A stretch of 64,000 bases of DNA from Isoetes taiwanensis (lineage: Eukaryota; Streptophyta; Lycopodiopsida; Isoetales; Isoetaceae), in contig JAJEKV010000005.1 in NCBI GenBank assembly GCA_021234155.1, positions 4,468,952 to 4,532,951 of the forward strand, in the 5' to 3' direction. Both the position numbers and the translations under genes were made by a program. How positions within the stretch are numbered: the first letter of the stretch is position 1; every line of letters begins with the position of its first letter. Positions 22,169 through 32,707 of this stretch are shown here, one piece after another. Below the pieces are notes generated by a model. The model had not been told where the DNA came from, ran no database searches, and saw only the letters and a program-made list of their open reading frames with translations.

Positions 22169-22400
22169 TGTGACGTCCCCTAGTTCTTCTACGATGCTCT
22201 CATCGTATTGGAAGGTGGAGTTCATCCCCCTGGCAGCCAAGCTGACAGAGGCCGCCCACCTGGCACCAATCCTTTAGCAAGGGATCGATGAGGAAGAATG
22301 GACGGGTCATTTGTCCCATCTTCCTTCGGGGCCGTCCTAGCTGCGGAAGCGTATATAAACGTAAGCACATGACATCAAATGCAAATAGAGCCTCAGAGTG
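22169..22400 (-). mobile_element. LTR fragment of the TGTGACG Ty3/gypsy family
   Basis: The segment begins TGTGACGTCCCC and then follows the LTR at 44629 with interruptions. Shared words include CTACGATGCTC.CATCGTAT, CATT(T/C)GTCCCAT, GCGGAAGCGTATATA and AAATGCAAAT. This is about the outer 230 bp of the roughly 1.5-kb LTR; the rest is lost. The adjacent iMet PBS on its left shows the family's primer. Confidence 0.7.
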
Positions 22401-22439
22401 CAGGCCTCTTTAGGAAGGCTTCGAGCTTTTTGAGAATGA

Positions 22440-24150
22440 AAACTTTCATGGTACCACGTTTGTGGAGCAATCAAAACCTCTTGTGCCAGATGCAACCCAG
22501 GGGAAGAAAGTGGATGGAGGAAGTGGGATGAAAGCATGTGAGGATCAACCATTGCAGTTCGTGGAGCCATTACGTCCATTTAAGGATAGAGGGCCAAGGA
22601 AGCAGGACTTTGTAGGGAAGAAAGCTCGGTTGGCCAAGAGGGTGGTGGCCAAGGGAAGCAAGAACAAGAGGCCGGCCAAGGTTGGGTTGTAATCAGGTAT
22701 TAGATGAGCCTTGCTCTCTTGAACTCAATGTCACGTTCAGTGTAAGTGGTTTAGATGTTTAGCAAGCATTGTATGTAATTGTCTGCAAATTCTTGATGAA
22801 GAATGCATCTCTGGGATGGTCAACCAGGAGCATGGCTCCGAGTTAGATCACCTGCGTATTCAATGTGTTCTTCAAGTTGATTTGAGCAACCTTAGCAATC
22901 CAGCCACAGTGAACGTGAAGCTCAAGAAATACCTTGGTTGGGACAACCACAAACATGCTGGGAGAATTATTGTATGTAAGGCTTTGAAGGACTACACTAT
23001 TACGACGGTATGATTGGCTACTACATGAAAGATTTGGGGAAGATGCATTTTAGGCAGCATATGAAGAATGTTACTGCAGAACAAGCAGAAAGGGGGAAAG
23101 AGTTGTATGCATTATATGGCGCTGGAGATATCAAGTCATGTTTGATGTTGGATAACTGGAATTTGTTGGCTAGGGCTTGCCACTTTGTTCTCTATCATGG
23201 CAAAAGGCAAATCGATGCATCATTAGAGCAAGCTGTCACTGCCATATTGAGAACACACAAATTTGTTTTCAGCACTGCATGGGTGTTGCCTATGAATTGC
23301 GCCTTCATATTGCAACAATATGTAGAAGCAGTTTGGAGGCCGACATTGAATCCGAGAAGTGTATCTATTCGAGATGTGGAGTCAGTTATCTTTGGCACAC
23401 CTCCTAGAATTGTGCTTGTGGAGAAGGTGGAGAGAAAAGGAGGAAACGTATTTGGGATGAGATGCAAAATGGTGATGAGGAAACAAATGATGATGAGTGC
23501 TTAGCACCCTTTGAGGAAACTAGTGCCACTGTAGACACCGCTTATAACCCTTGGCCAGAATTCATTCCGTTACACATAGGCAACAAAAGTCTTCATGTCG
23601 ATTAGGTAGTGTCGTGTGCTTGTGTGCTTCATTTCTTGACATATACATATTGTTGTTTTTGTAGGCGCCGTAGTGGATCAGCTTCCTCAAGGTGTAGATG
23701 ATGGGTATGGATTAGTTAATCACATCATTAACATAGATAGTTATTTGGAGGTAGAACCGACAGAGGACACGCATAGTTGTAATGTCAATACTGATGTTGG
23801 CAAGAAATCAGAGTGCTTCCATGTGCATGTCGATGTTGATTTGTTGTCCAAGGAGGTTCTGACAGCGATTAGACATGTGAAGGATAGTTTGTGTAACAGT
23901 TTGCAAAGGATGCAGGATGCCTTGGAATGCCTTGAGATGGAAGACTTGAAGATATCGTTGAGGCAAAGGCACTCTTTTTGTGGACATATGAAGAGTCCTT
24001 GTACGCCAATGCTTTGGATCGTATGGCAAGCAAACACCGTGGAACTATGGAAGCATGAAGATCTATTGAGTGTGCAGTTCAGTTATGCTGTTGTAAAAGT
24101 GTGGTTCTGTTGGCTTCTGTCACAAGTTTCAATTTTGGTCTTGTAAAAAT
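22440..24150 (+). pseudogene. HUH-endonuclease (Rep/replitron-like) transposon gene remnant
   Basis: 22816-23013 encodes ELDHLRIQCVLQVDLS, then KKYLGWDNHKHAGRIIVCKAL. 23010-23504, in another frame, continues with MIGYYMKDLGKMHFRQHMKNV and ERGKELYALYGAGD. The order HxHxQ-like motif (here H-L-R-I-Q, second histidine lost), then YxxKD motif with the candidate nucleophile tyrosine, is that of rolling-circle HUH endonucleases, and the wording resembles replitron-type Rep proteins. Upstream 22462-22692 is a lysine-rich, nuclear-signal-like frame. Downstream frames run NGDEETNDDECLAPFEE and, after an intron-like segment ending TTTTTGTAG at 23665, 23673-24146. At least three frameshifts plus the lost histidine mark it as dead. 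Assignment rests on motif memory only. Confidence 0.5.
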
Positions 24151-24555
24151 GTGCCTTTATTGGCTTCTGTCACAAGTTTGGTCCTTGTCCTTTTTACTTC
24201 TGTTGGGTTTAGTATATGGCAGCATCTCAAACTCACGTCCTTGTCCTCAATGTAATATGTTCACAGCGTAATATATTTTGTTATCTTATCATAGTTAGTT
24301 ATATCACTGTAATTATTTCTGATTTCTCAAATGCATTATTCAATGGTTGTATGTATTTCAATGGTTTGAATTTCTAAGGGATGGACATTTAATGGTTGGA
24401 ATTTTAAGAAAGCAAAACTTGCACTTAGATCCATACAGCACACTACAGCTGTAGCGATTAAAGAACTCAAAACCTAAACAACAATACAAATATTATTACT
24501 GCGGCTATTAAAAGCTTAAAACGCCAAACCAAAAATATGGAAAACACAAAGTGGC
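24151..24555. other. AT-rich flank, nothing recognised
   Basis: Between the Rep-like remnant and the displaced end of the minus-strand membrane gene. On the minus strand this would be the original 3' UTR and downstream flank of that gene. Confidence 0.45.
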
Positions 24556-24644
24556 TCATTTATTTTTTTCCTCTTCTTCTTCATCCTCCTCTTCCTCCTC
24601 TTCTTCTTCCGACCTTAAACACGGACACTCGTGATTTTTTTTAA
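24556..24644 (-). pseudogene. Displaced original C-terminus of the BLE2-like gene
   Basis: If the MULE and one copy of its target duplication are removed, the minus-strand frame that ends CPCIKK at 26987 continues here without a shift. It reads as NHECPCLRS, then a run of about seventeen almost exclusively acidic codons, then KNK and a TGA at 24558-24556. The repeated CPC motif on both sides of the insertion and the open frame support this as the pre-insertion gene end. It is now about 2.3 kb away from the body of the gene. Confidence 0.8.
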
Positions 24645-26976
24645 AGAAATTTACCAAAATAACCTTAATTTTTGCTGTATTTCCCAAATTGCCCTTTGTA
24701 TTTTCGAAATTCCCAAATTACCCAAAAATAAAATGGAAAATCCGAAAATGGACTTGCCGCTAAAAAAATCCTCTCGTTCTGATTTCTTCTCGGTTCTGCA
24801 TGCTTCTCGGTTCTCGCTGATCTGTTGCCGACTGCTATGGCCGCTGATACAAACAATTCGAGCCAGGCAAGAGGTGATTCCACACCGAGGTAAGCCTTGC
24901 AATCCTGTTATTTGCCAACTTACATGCTGGAAGCTTTTAATTTTTCTGTAAGCATATCTTGTGTTACATATTCTTACTGTTTAGAAAGGCTCTAAAAAGC
25001 AGCGACAACAAAAATTGAGTGGCCTTTGTTTACACAGGTAATAAATTATGAATTTTTGTTTGTGGAGCGCCACAAGTTGAACTTTCAGAAGCACAGCCGA
25101 TCACTAAGAAAATGCATCATCTTCACCCAACTGTTGTATTGTAAAACATTGGCCATTCCACATCATTTTTTTTGGTTTATGGTAAACCTCATTCTGTAAG
25201 CATATTTACAATCTCGGCACAAAAAGATCTTAGCGTACTTAATAGCTTATGGCAGTCAGATTTCACTAGATTTGGGCTTTTTAGTGTGTCGATTTTGCAT
25301 GAACCAGATTCTATTGATTAATAACTTACCCTTGTGTGCAAGCTTTTTGTGATTCAAAACTATCTGTTTTGCAGGTTGGGGAGGTCGGTGAGCTCTCAGA
25401 AATATTCCAGTGGAAAGGAGAAGTGCAGATGAATGTAAAATATGACGGATTTAAGAGTAGGCCAGCAATTTGACCCGGAACGCTGTGAAGGAAGAAGCCC
25501 TACGTGCTCATGTGGAATTAGAAGTAGGCAAATCTGAAAAGAATAGGTATACAGTCTTTTGTGGAGACCAATCATGTCCGTGGAGGTTGCATGCATCAAT
25601 TGTGCATGGTGGGCCGAGATGCGAAATAAAGAAATTCACTAGTTTGCATACTTGTGGAGGCATTGCTAAACTATGCAACAAGGAAGCTTCTGCATCATTT
25701 GTAGCAGCAAAATATATGGAAAAAATCAGGGACCAACCAGATTATACTCCAAAGCAACTGCAAGCAGATTTTAAGAGAGCAGTACGCAGATTACTTACAA
25801 GGTTGCTAATCTTAAAAAGAAGTGCAACAATGGTGAATTCATCAGGTTCTTTTGGCAAGCTGCATATGCTAAATCTGTGGAGGGCTTTAATGAAGCTATC
25901 CAAAGCATGAGGGCAATCAATAACAGTGTTACAGATTGGATGCTTGCTTCAGCACCTGCACAATATTGGGCAACTGCACACTTTAAAGGAACACGGTTTG
26001 GTCACTTGACTTCTAACATTGCAGAGGCTTTAAATTCTTGGCTTCTTGAAGCTAGAGATAAACCTATCATTCCAATGCTAGAAATTATTCGAAGACAGCT
26101 AACTGAACGCTTTTACAAGAACCGTGTTGAAGGAGAGGCTTTGTGGGCGTCTTGTGGAGAAGCTGCTACATACACTCTAGTGAAAGAAGCTCAACAACAT
26201 ATTACAAAGGTCACTGAACGAGCTAGAAGGTATATAGTATTTCCTTCTGATGCATTTGTGTTTGAAGTACAAAGTCCAGAGCGATCGGGCCAGGTTAACA
26301 TTGAGTCTAAAACATGTTCGTGTTTGGAGTGGCAAATGTTAGATTGCCTTGTGGTCATGCAAATTGTTGCTATTCTTTTTCGGACGACAACGCCCGTGAG
26401 CTTTATACACATCCAAAGTTACTTGTTAAGTTCATTTTGCTATTCATATGTCGGAGCTATTTATCCACCAAATTTTGAACTTGTTGAAAGTAATGAATTA
26501 CTACCTCCCCGCAACACGCCGCCCCTCCTCGGAAGGCCTAGAAGGAAACGGGATAGGACAGAAGACAGAGATAGAGAAAAGCGGGTGTACAAGTGCACAC
26601 GTTGTGGCAACGGCGGCCATAATGAACGCAGTTGCAGAAATCCTATTTGACATTGCATATTTCTGTCATAATTTCATGTTGTGAAAATTATTTTGGATGT
26701 CACGAATATGTGGTATTAAGCACTTTCATTCCATCTGTAACTTTGTAACTTTCATTCCATCTGCTATTGTGAATTTGGAAAGTTGCATGCATTCCATCTG
26801 TAAGAATAATAATCTATTGTGAATTTGGAACGTTCCACGGCTTTTTGATAATTTTTAGCATAGAAAGGGCTATTTGGGAAAATACCAAAGAATTAAGGGC
26901 AATTTGGGAATTTTGAAGATACGAAGGGCTTTTTGGGAAATAAGTCAACAATTAAGGTTATTTTGGTAAATTTCCC
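24645..26976 (+). mobile_element. MULE (Mutator-like) with long TIRs and 10-bp TSD
   Basis: Left end 24645-24730 and right end 26890-26976 are inverted repeats (AGAAATTTACCAAAATAACC... and its complement), collinear for about 80 bp. The sequence TTTTTTTTAA lies on both sides (24635-24644 and 26977-26986), a 9-10 bp duplication as Mutator elements make. The right TIR contains three tandem GGGC...TTTGGGAA units. A decayed MuDR-type transposase occupies the interior. The element sits in the coding region of the minus-strand gene. Confidence 0.9.
24837..26650 (+). pseudogene. MuDR-type transposase remnant (SWIM, CCHC)
   Basis: A first exon can start at ATG 24837 (MAADTNNSSQARGDS) and end at a GT donor at about 24890. 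The next acceptor, ending TTTTGCAG at 25375, opens VGEVGELSEIFQWKGEVQMNVKYDGF. 25470-25790 holds the MuDR N-terminal zinc-binding domain (CGDQSCPWRLHASIV ... LHTCGG). The central DDE catalytic domain is missing: a deletion joins QADFKR to LKKKCNNGEF near 25790-25830. 25877-26360 is the C-terminal MULE region, ending in a SWIM motif (CSCLEWQMLDCLVVMQ; the usual PCxH is lost). A final CCHC knuckle CTRCGNGGHNERSC lies at about 26595-26640. It is non-functional. Confidence 0.85.
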
Positions 26977-29290
26977 TTTTTTTTAATACATGGGCATCGG
27001 CTGGGCTGCTGGTCCTCTTTCTTCTTAGAAGGCAACTCCTTTAAGTCGAAATATTTAAGGGCACTCTTAAACAGGTCTTCGATTCTCTCATGATATTGGT
27101 CTATGCCCGTTGTCCCGCTGAAATGGTAATTCTCCATCTCTGAGACGTTTTTTAACATTGCTTCCAGATGATTTCGATTTTCAGCATGCTTCTTAAATCC
27201 TGTGTGGAAGGACTTATCCTTCTTCATTAGCTGAATCACAAGTTCTACAGCATGACGACGAATTCTAGGTAACTCGACTGAAGGGAACTGAAGTTTAGGG
27301 AGTAAGCTACTTAGAGCTTCAACTATACCCTTGAAAGGTTCAGCTTTAGCAGGTTCAAGTACATTCGAAGATCCACTTTCCTCAGGAGGTTCAGGCTCTA
27401 CGGCAGAAACTGTAAATGCAGCAAGACCAAGATAAGCTTCTAGCAATTCGTTTTCTAACTGTTTATCTTTTTCTAGCTTCCGGCTATCTGCTTTTTGCAT
27501 GCCCAAAATGATCTTTTTGATTCTTGCCATCACATGTGTCATGGTCTTCTTAGCTAATTTCTTTGCTTTACGGGAGGGCACATGAGCACAGACACTTCGA
27601 AGAATTTTTGCAGCAGACGTTGATATTTCCACAGTTTTACCATTTTCCAGTTGGTCAGTGATATTATGAAATTCTGCTATAACGTTGCAGTTCTTTGGAT
27701 TATGCCTTGCCAAGCGATTGAGAAGACTTGCTGCTGTAAGGGATTGGTCCCCATCCCCAGTTGTAAGGGATTGTTTCTGATCCCCAGTTGTTAGGGATTG
27801 CTTCTGATCCCCAGTTGTTGGGGATTGTGTTTGATCCCCAGTGAACAAATGCAGGAGATGAGTTATTGCATGTCCAGTATTGCCAATTGCATCCCTGCCA
27901 ACTGATTCTAAAGCCAAACCTTTCAGAATGTCCAAAGCATACTCTTGGAACCTGTCTTGGCCACATATTAGAATATCACGAAGCTTGTCTAGTGCAAGCC
28001 GTTGTTTCACTATGTCTTTCCTAACTTGTTTTGCAGATTCTCCTGTTGTTTCTGCAAGCGATTTAAGAATTTGCAGACTTCTCTCGCATATCTTGATGTC
28101 CTTGGATTCATTGTCCCTCAAACAAACAACATCTATGGTGTCTACTAATGCTGCTATAAGCCCTCTATCTGGCCTATCATAACACAACATCTATGTTCCT
28201 CTGCCAACTTTTTCAACATTTTTAGAGCGAAATGTTTGAACTCCCATGAATCTTCAGGAGACTCAGGCTTTATGATAATAACAGAGGCTATAGCTTCCAA
28301 GCCCCATGTTATAGCTGCTATTCTGGAGCCAATGATTCTGTGGTATACAAGTTCATTTAAAACTGTTGCTGCTCCTATTACTATTTCGGTATATCTCCAT
28401 GTCAACATATCCAAAAGCCGCTCAAGTACATGGGGTGTAGTTCCAATTTTTCTAGCACGCATTTCTTTGATAGAAACAATTGTTTGATCCTCACTTGCAT
28501 TGTGCTTTAGCAATGCTGCCATAATCTGCACACCTGCAAGCTGATCTACATAGCTGCTAGACTGAATCTTCTCCATGCTAAAGTCTATCAGATCCTTTCC
28601 TATGCCTTCAAACCTGCTATTCAGTGAACTAGAATAAACATAGTCATAAAATTTGCTCACCAATTGCTTGTCATCAAGATCATATTTCTTAGCGACACTA
28701 GTGAACAGTTTGCCATCTCTCATCTTAATTACATGATAAACCCTGTGAAACAGAAAAATGAGTACCTCAATGACGGTTAAGCCATAGTAGATGTAGATAA
28801 CTCTATCTCTGTTTGCTGAGTACCTCTGCTTTCCAAAATCATGTTTAATCATGCGAAACATTGCCAAAGAGAGGGAAAGCAAGGCAAAGGAAACTTGCAC
28901 AGGGAGAAAACATACGCTTACTGTAACTGTGCTGACTGCCTCAGGCCCAGGCTGAGCGGCATTTTCAATGTCTTCTGCTCGAGAGTATGTAATTTGGGCT
29001 CCGCAGCGGCTTCTGGGAAAAGACTTAGCAAGTACTCTTTGCCACTCAAATTCTTGAGTTCCAATGAGTACTCGTGCTCCACCAAGTACAAGCAGAAAAG
29101 TGATAAGCCAAAAATCAAGAGTGTTAATAGCGCCAATAAGAAGACCTCCCAGGAGCACCACCGTGGCCCATATGAAAGCCAGACTTCCTACAACACCAGA
29201 TAACTTTGCAAGAATGACCAACCTGGTCGCTAAACCTATCACTTCATCTTCAGGGTGCTCTTGGGAACGAGACTGCCTGCGCATTGGCAT
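26958..29290 (-). pseudogene. BLE2-like membrane protein with ARM-type repeats, disrupted
   Basis: Minus-strand ATG at 29290. Residues ~20-80 form two or three membrane helices (VVGSLAFIWATVVLLGGLLIGAI...), with further helices at about 120-145 and 160-185. Then a cytosolic helical-repeat region of ARM type (YVDQLAGVQIMAALLKHNA, VLERLLDML, AATVLNELV). At 28161-28163 one base of a GGG run is lost, shifting EGL/IAALVDTIDVV into the next frame (26958-28190). A four-copy repeat TGDQKQSLT lies at 27750-27845. The last codons now read through the MULE TSD and TIR to an accidental stop at 26958. The layout resembles the plant BLE2 family, whose biochemical role is unclear. The 1-bp shift could be an assembly error; the MULE insertion is certain. 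Confidence 0.7.
27750..27848 (-). repeat. 27-bp coding tandem repeat (TGDQKQSLT)
   Basis: Four in-frame copies of a 27-bp unit (ATCCCCAGTTGTTAGGGATTG on the plus strand, varied) encode TGDQTQSPT, TGDQKQSLT, TGDQKQSLT and TGDGDQSLT within the ARM region. Probably a loop insertion of variable length. Confidence 0.8.
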
Positions 29291-29620
29291 TGTGACTTCT
29301 TTGAGTGTCTAGGGTTCAAACAGGACTGGAACTTATAAGGCTAATATCTTCTATGCCAATTTCAGCTTAAACAACCCTCACATTGGACGTGAATGACATA
29401 GATTAGAATATACAGATGGTGGAATTAACATGGGAGTGCACTAAGGATTTACTTAGTCGTTTTCTACTTTGTCATAACTTATTTGATATGTTGTCATTAA
29501 AATTTTGTACAGTTTCCGCATTGTCATTGTGATTTCTTTGGGTGTTTAAAGTTCAGACAGGATTAGCTTTAAACAGCCCTGATATCGGACGTGAAAGGAT
29601 CGTGGAATTAACATGGGCAT
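29276..29620. repeat. Duplicated 5' flank of the BLE2-like gene
   Basis: The sequence around the start codon and upstream (29281-29430: GCATTGTGACTTCTTTGAGTGTCTAGGGTTCAAACAGGACT ... GACGTGAATGAC ... GGTGGAATTAACATGGG) recurs in shortened form at 29518-29615 (GTCATTGTGATTTCTTTGGGTGTTTAAAGTTCAGACAGGATT ... GGACGTGAAAGGATCGTGGAATTAACATGGG). The promoter or 5' UTR therefore seems to be partly duplicated. Confidence 0.7.
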
Positions 29621-29823
29621 ATTTGGTTCAATTTTTCTAGAGTTTTAAGTACACAGCTGTTGAATCCGAAGCTTCAATTTCGCTTTAATGTCGATATATG
29701 ATTCTGATAGACTCGTTCTTAGTAGTAATTTTAAATTGTAGACATTTACTCCCACTTGGCAGGGAGAATTTGTCAAACGGCGTCCTCCAAGTTGCACGTT
29801 CATGCCATGTTGCATTAACCATA

Positions 29824-30042
29824 ATGTATAATATGTTATATTGTCAACACTAGCAAATCATAATCTGACTTATTTTTGGGCATATAATATTGTTAGACTT
29901 GTTACACTTCCTCACATTGATGGGAATAAGCTTATGATATGTTATTATATTGTCAACACTAGCAAATTATAATCCTGATTTATTTTTGGGACTATAATAC
30001 TATTAGACTAGTTACACTTCCCAACGTTGATGAGAATCAGGT
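29824..30042. repeat. Two-copy tandem repeat, unit ~110 bp
   Basis: 29824-29935 and 29936-30042 share ATATGTTAT(TAT)ATTGTCAACACTAGCAAAT, ATTTTTGGG, TATTAGACT.GTTACACTTCC and TTGATG.GAAT. No coding capacity. Confidence 0.75.
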
Positions 30043-31047
30043 GAGAAGCTGTAAATGATAAGCCTTAATGTTGATCCTCTTTTGTATGAGATACGAAGAT
30101 TCTATTTCAAAATTATCCAGTCTATGGTGGGTGGGATTTATTTGAATCAAAGTGATTTGTACCTTGCATATGTAATGACTGTTGGATTTAAAAACCAGCA
30201 TGGCTATATCCTAGCTATAGCAAGGCTCCATATCTTCTGCAAGAATGCAGGTATATTCTACTATTAAACCTTTGTATTCTTTCAAAAAAATAAGTCTTGA
30301 ATCGAGTATGATGCATCCAGAGGCATAATACACCAGAGATCCTTCTTATGCTAGGCAAGCTTCAAAACTCACCCTTGCAAGTAAGCTATAGCTGCAGCCA
30401 TTTTCACAACATAAACAAGATATGACGGGTTATAATGGGGCCAGATTCAAGCTATATCCTTGTCTACACACACGCACGCACAAGCACAAACACAAACACA
30501 AACACACATGCACATCTGCTTTGATTGTTTTTATAATAAAGCTATAATATGTTTACAATCACACAACTCTATGCAACTCCAATATCAATTCAAGAACACC
30601 AAGTGCTATTCAAACAAGCAAGATTATATGAATACCCTATCCAACCATTAACATGCACCCGTTCAAATCACTATTCATTTGGTCATTGACCAAGTTACTG
30701 TAGATAATTTGACTGAGCTTCAATCTCAAACTTAAGCTTCCATACACACAAGAATCAAACCGGAAGTCACTATATTATCACTGTATATTAAATGTAATGA
30801 TAGAAGATATATACAGGTATGCTCGTCGGTCAAGGCTTTGATGTCAGCTGACTTTGAGCTCTATCAATTCAAATGGTTTTTGGCTCCAACTCGGTAGTCT
30901 TAACCTCCAGAAATATAAATAGAAGTTATCCCTTGATATTTACACGACCCCAACATTTTAAGACCCCAGCATATTTAATGGTTAAATAATTGGGTTTATA
31001 TCTACCTTATTATCCTCCTATTTTTTTTATATTTATACAAGAATTTA
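30043..31047. other. Intergenic stretch with CA-rich microsatellite
   Basis: No gene recognised. 30463-30510 is a (CACA/AACAC)n low-complexity run. Confidence 0.5.
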
Positions 31048-31066
31048 GCGCTGGCGAAGCCAGCGC
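31048..31066. repeat. GC-rich perfect hairpin
   Basis: GCGCTGGC (31048-31055), loop GAA, GCCAGCGC (31059-31066), in otherwise AT-rich DNA just after a T-rich tract. Not followed by a Helitron CTRR end. Confidence 0.7.
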
Positions 31067-31099
31067 ATGTGTCATGGGTGCGTTGCAAATGAATACAAC

Positions 31100-31435
31100 T
31101 TACTCATCCACCATAATTGCATTCCATTTGGAGGACAAAGGATAATTCACATTCATGGGATTTATTGCCTTACATCGCTCACAACAATGTAGAATAAGAT
31201 CATATTCATTTTTACATTTGACACAAATATGAGCATGCATGTTTTGATGGGTGGAGTTGTGTATATGATCTCGAGATTTCTGCATGACATATAGTGTACA
31301 AATAACTTGGCTTTCTCTTTGATATTGAGGATTTTGACATCTCGATCTTGAAAATGATCCATGTTCTACTATTAAAATTGTAAATACTCTACAAAGCTTT
31401 ACCTGTTTGTCAGCGCATGGGCAAGTGTTGCCCAA
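31100..31435 (-). CDS. Unrecognised cysteine-rich small ORF
   Basis: 111 codons on the minus strand (MGNTCPCADKQVK...). Two pairs of cysteines, CVKC and CCERC, spaced 13-14 residues apart at about 72-90, could bind zinc; the rest is not recognised. No signal peptide. There is no neighbouring gene in a sensible arrangement and no homologue that I can name, so it may be a chance frame or an exon of a broken gene. Confidence 0.2.
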   Translation of the reverse strand: MGNTCPCADKQVKLCRVFTILIVEHGSFSRSRCQNPQYQRESQVICTLYVMQKSRDHIHNSTHQNMHAHICVKCKNEYDLILHCCERCKAINPMNVNYPLSSKWNAIMVDE

Positions 31436-31439
31436 TAGT

Positions 31440-32324
31440 TAGGCTCTTAATAATTTCGAAAATGCTCTAAAATGCAAACGAGATTAGAATAGGGTTTTTG
31501 CAATTTATGTTGTCAGTAAAACTTCAAAAGATCTCTCTATCTATACATGCGCTAATATGGTGCCACTCACTTATTTGGGCAGATGTGCTAGAGACATATG
31601 TAAGAATGAATGGGATGATGTTGTGTCTCAAAGACAATGTGAATACTTTTAAGAGATGTTAAACTGTAAGCAGAAAGGTGGAATTATGTTGCATGGTTGC
31701 CCTAGGTTGTTCGTTGCCCAACATCTTGGGTTACCTAGGTGCACAAAGCATAATACCTAACGTGTTGCCATAGGGGTATATGAAATAATGTCTAATGGGT
31801 ATAGGCATGGAGGATATTTTCTAAATGAGTAATTTAGCTTGTAATGGTTCAATATCATGGAGTAAAAACATGAGCATCCGATAAGCGGGTTGTTCAGCAA
31901 CACCCATTTAGGGAGTGAAACCTGTTGGAAGATGAGGTCTGTTGTCGATTTGGACCGACTTGAATGCCATCTCGTCACTGCCACATAGGCAACTATATTT
32001 TAGAACTTTGAAAATCTTAATGTGCTTATAAAACAGGAGATCCAAATGTCATTAGTAATGAGATCCAAATGTCATTAGTAATTGCCCATTTGGCGGAATC
32101 ATCCAAACTTGGATGAACCTCACTTGTGGTTTTGAGAAAATCTAGAGTTGCAGAGTCCCAATGTTGGGTGTACCTTGGCGAATAAGGGCAGAACAGAGTA
32201 AGGTACTTCAATAGATCATAAGGTTAAGGTATAGCCAAAACAAACAGATGCCAAGCTCACAACCGACGACCCACTTTGCAAGTCAGATAGACGAAAAGGC
32301 CCATAAATTTCAGAAATTTTAAGC
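31440..32324. other. Intergenic stretch with short direct repeat
   Basis: Nothing coding recognised. GAGATCCAAATGTCATTAGTAAT occurs twice in tandem at 32037-32082. Confidence 0.5.
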
Positions 32325-32603
32325 TTGGGGCAGCTGCGTCTCCTGATTACAGGGTTCTTCTTTTCTGATGCTCGTCTACTGGATGCAAGTTTGGCGGCTT
32401 GTGACATAAAGTCTGTGCTCTACATAAACCTACTGATGGCGTTAGAAAGGAAGATAGTTGGGAATTTGAGATCGGAATTAGAGCTAGAGGTAGAGGCGGA
32501 GGAAGAAAAGGAAGGGAAAGAAACGGAAGAATTAGAAACAGAGGAATTAGGGACAAAATCTATGGAACAGGAATTAGAAACAGAGGAATTAGAAACAGAG
32601 TAA
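32325..32603 (+). CDS. Small ORF with acidic repeat tail, unrecognised
   Basis: 92 codons. Residues ~47-92 are dominated by E, L and T (LELEVEAEEEKEGKETEELETEE...), produced by a 15-bp minisatellite GAATTAGAAACAGAG (32527-32602). The N-terminal half is hydrophobic-neutral with no recognised domain. It could be an exon, but the repeat alone can create such a frame. Confidence 0.2.
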   Translation: MGQLRLLITGFFFSDARLLDASLAACDIKSVLYINLLMALERKIVGNLRSELELEVEAEEEKEGKETEELETEELGTKSMEQELETEELETE

Positions 32604-32689
32604 GTAAGATAATAAAAAAATAGTGTCCCTCTGTGAGTGAGTCTGTGAGAGTGCCTCACAGTTAAAAATGGGCCACTCTAGGCCCTTGA

Positions 32690-32707
32690 TTTTGCCACGT
32701 GGCAAAA
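32690..32707. promoter_or_regulatory. 18-bp perfect palindrome with G-box
   Basis: TTTTGCCACGTGGCAAAA is a perfect palindrome centred on the G-box CACGTG, with the flanking GCC/GGC favoured by plant bZIP factors. It lies about 60 bp upstream of a comparatively GC-rich segment (32750-32960), which may be a transcribed exon. A promoter function is possible but not shown. Confidence 0.4.

Noticed and set aside
25396-25599. Minus-strand ORFs within the MULE (also 24651-24902, 26191-26412)
   Set aside because: Antisense shadows of the transposase exons or TIR.
31048-31085. Helitron 3' end
   Set aside because: The hairpin is suitable but no CTRR-T follows within the expected distance and no RepHel coding is nearby.
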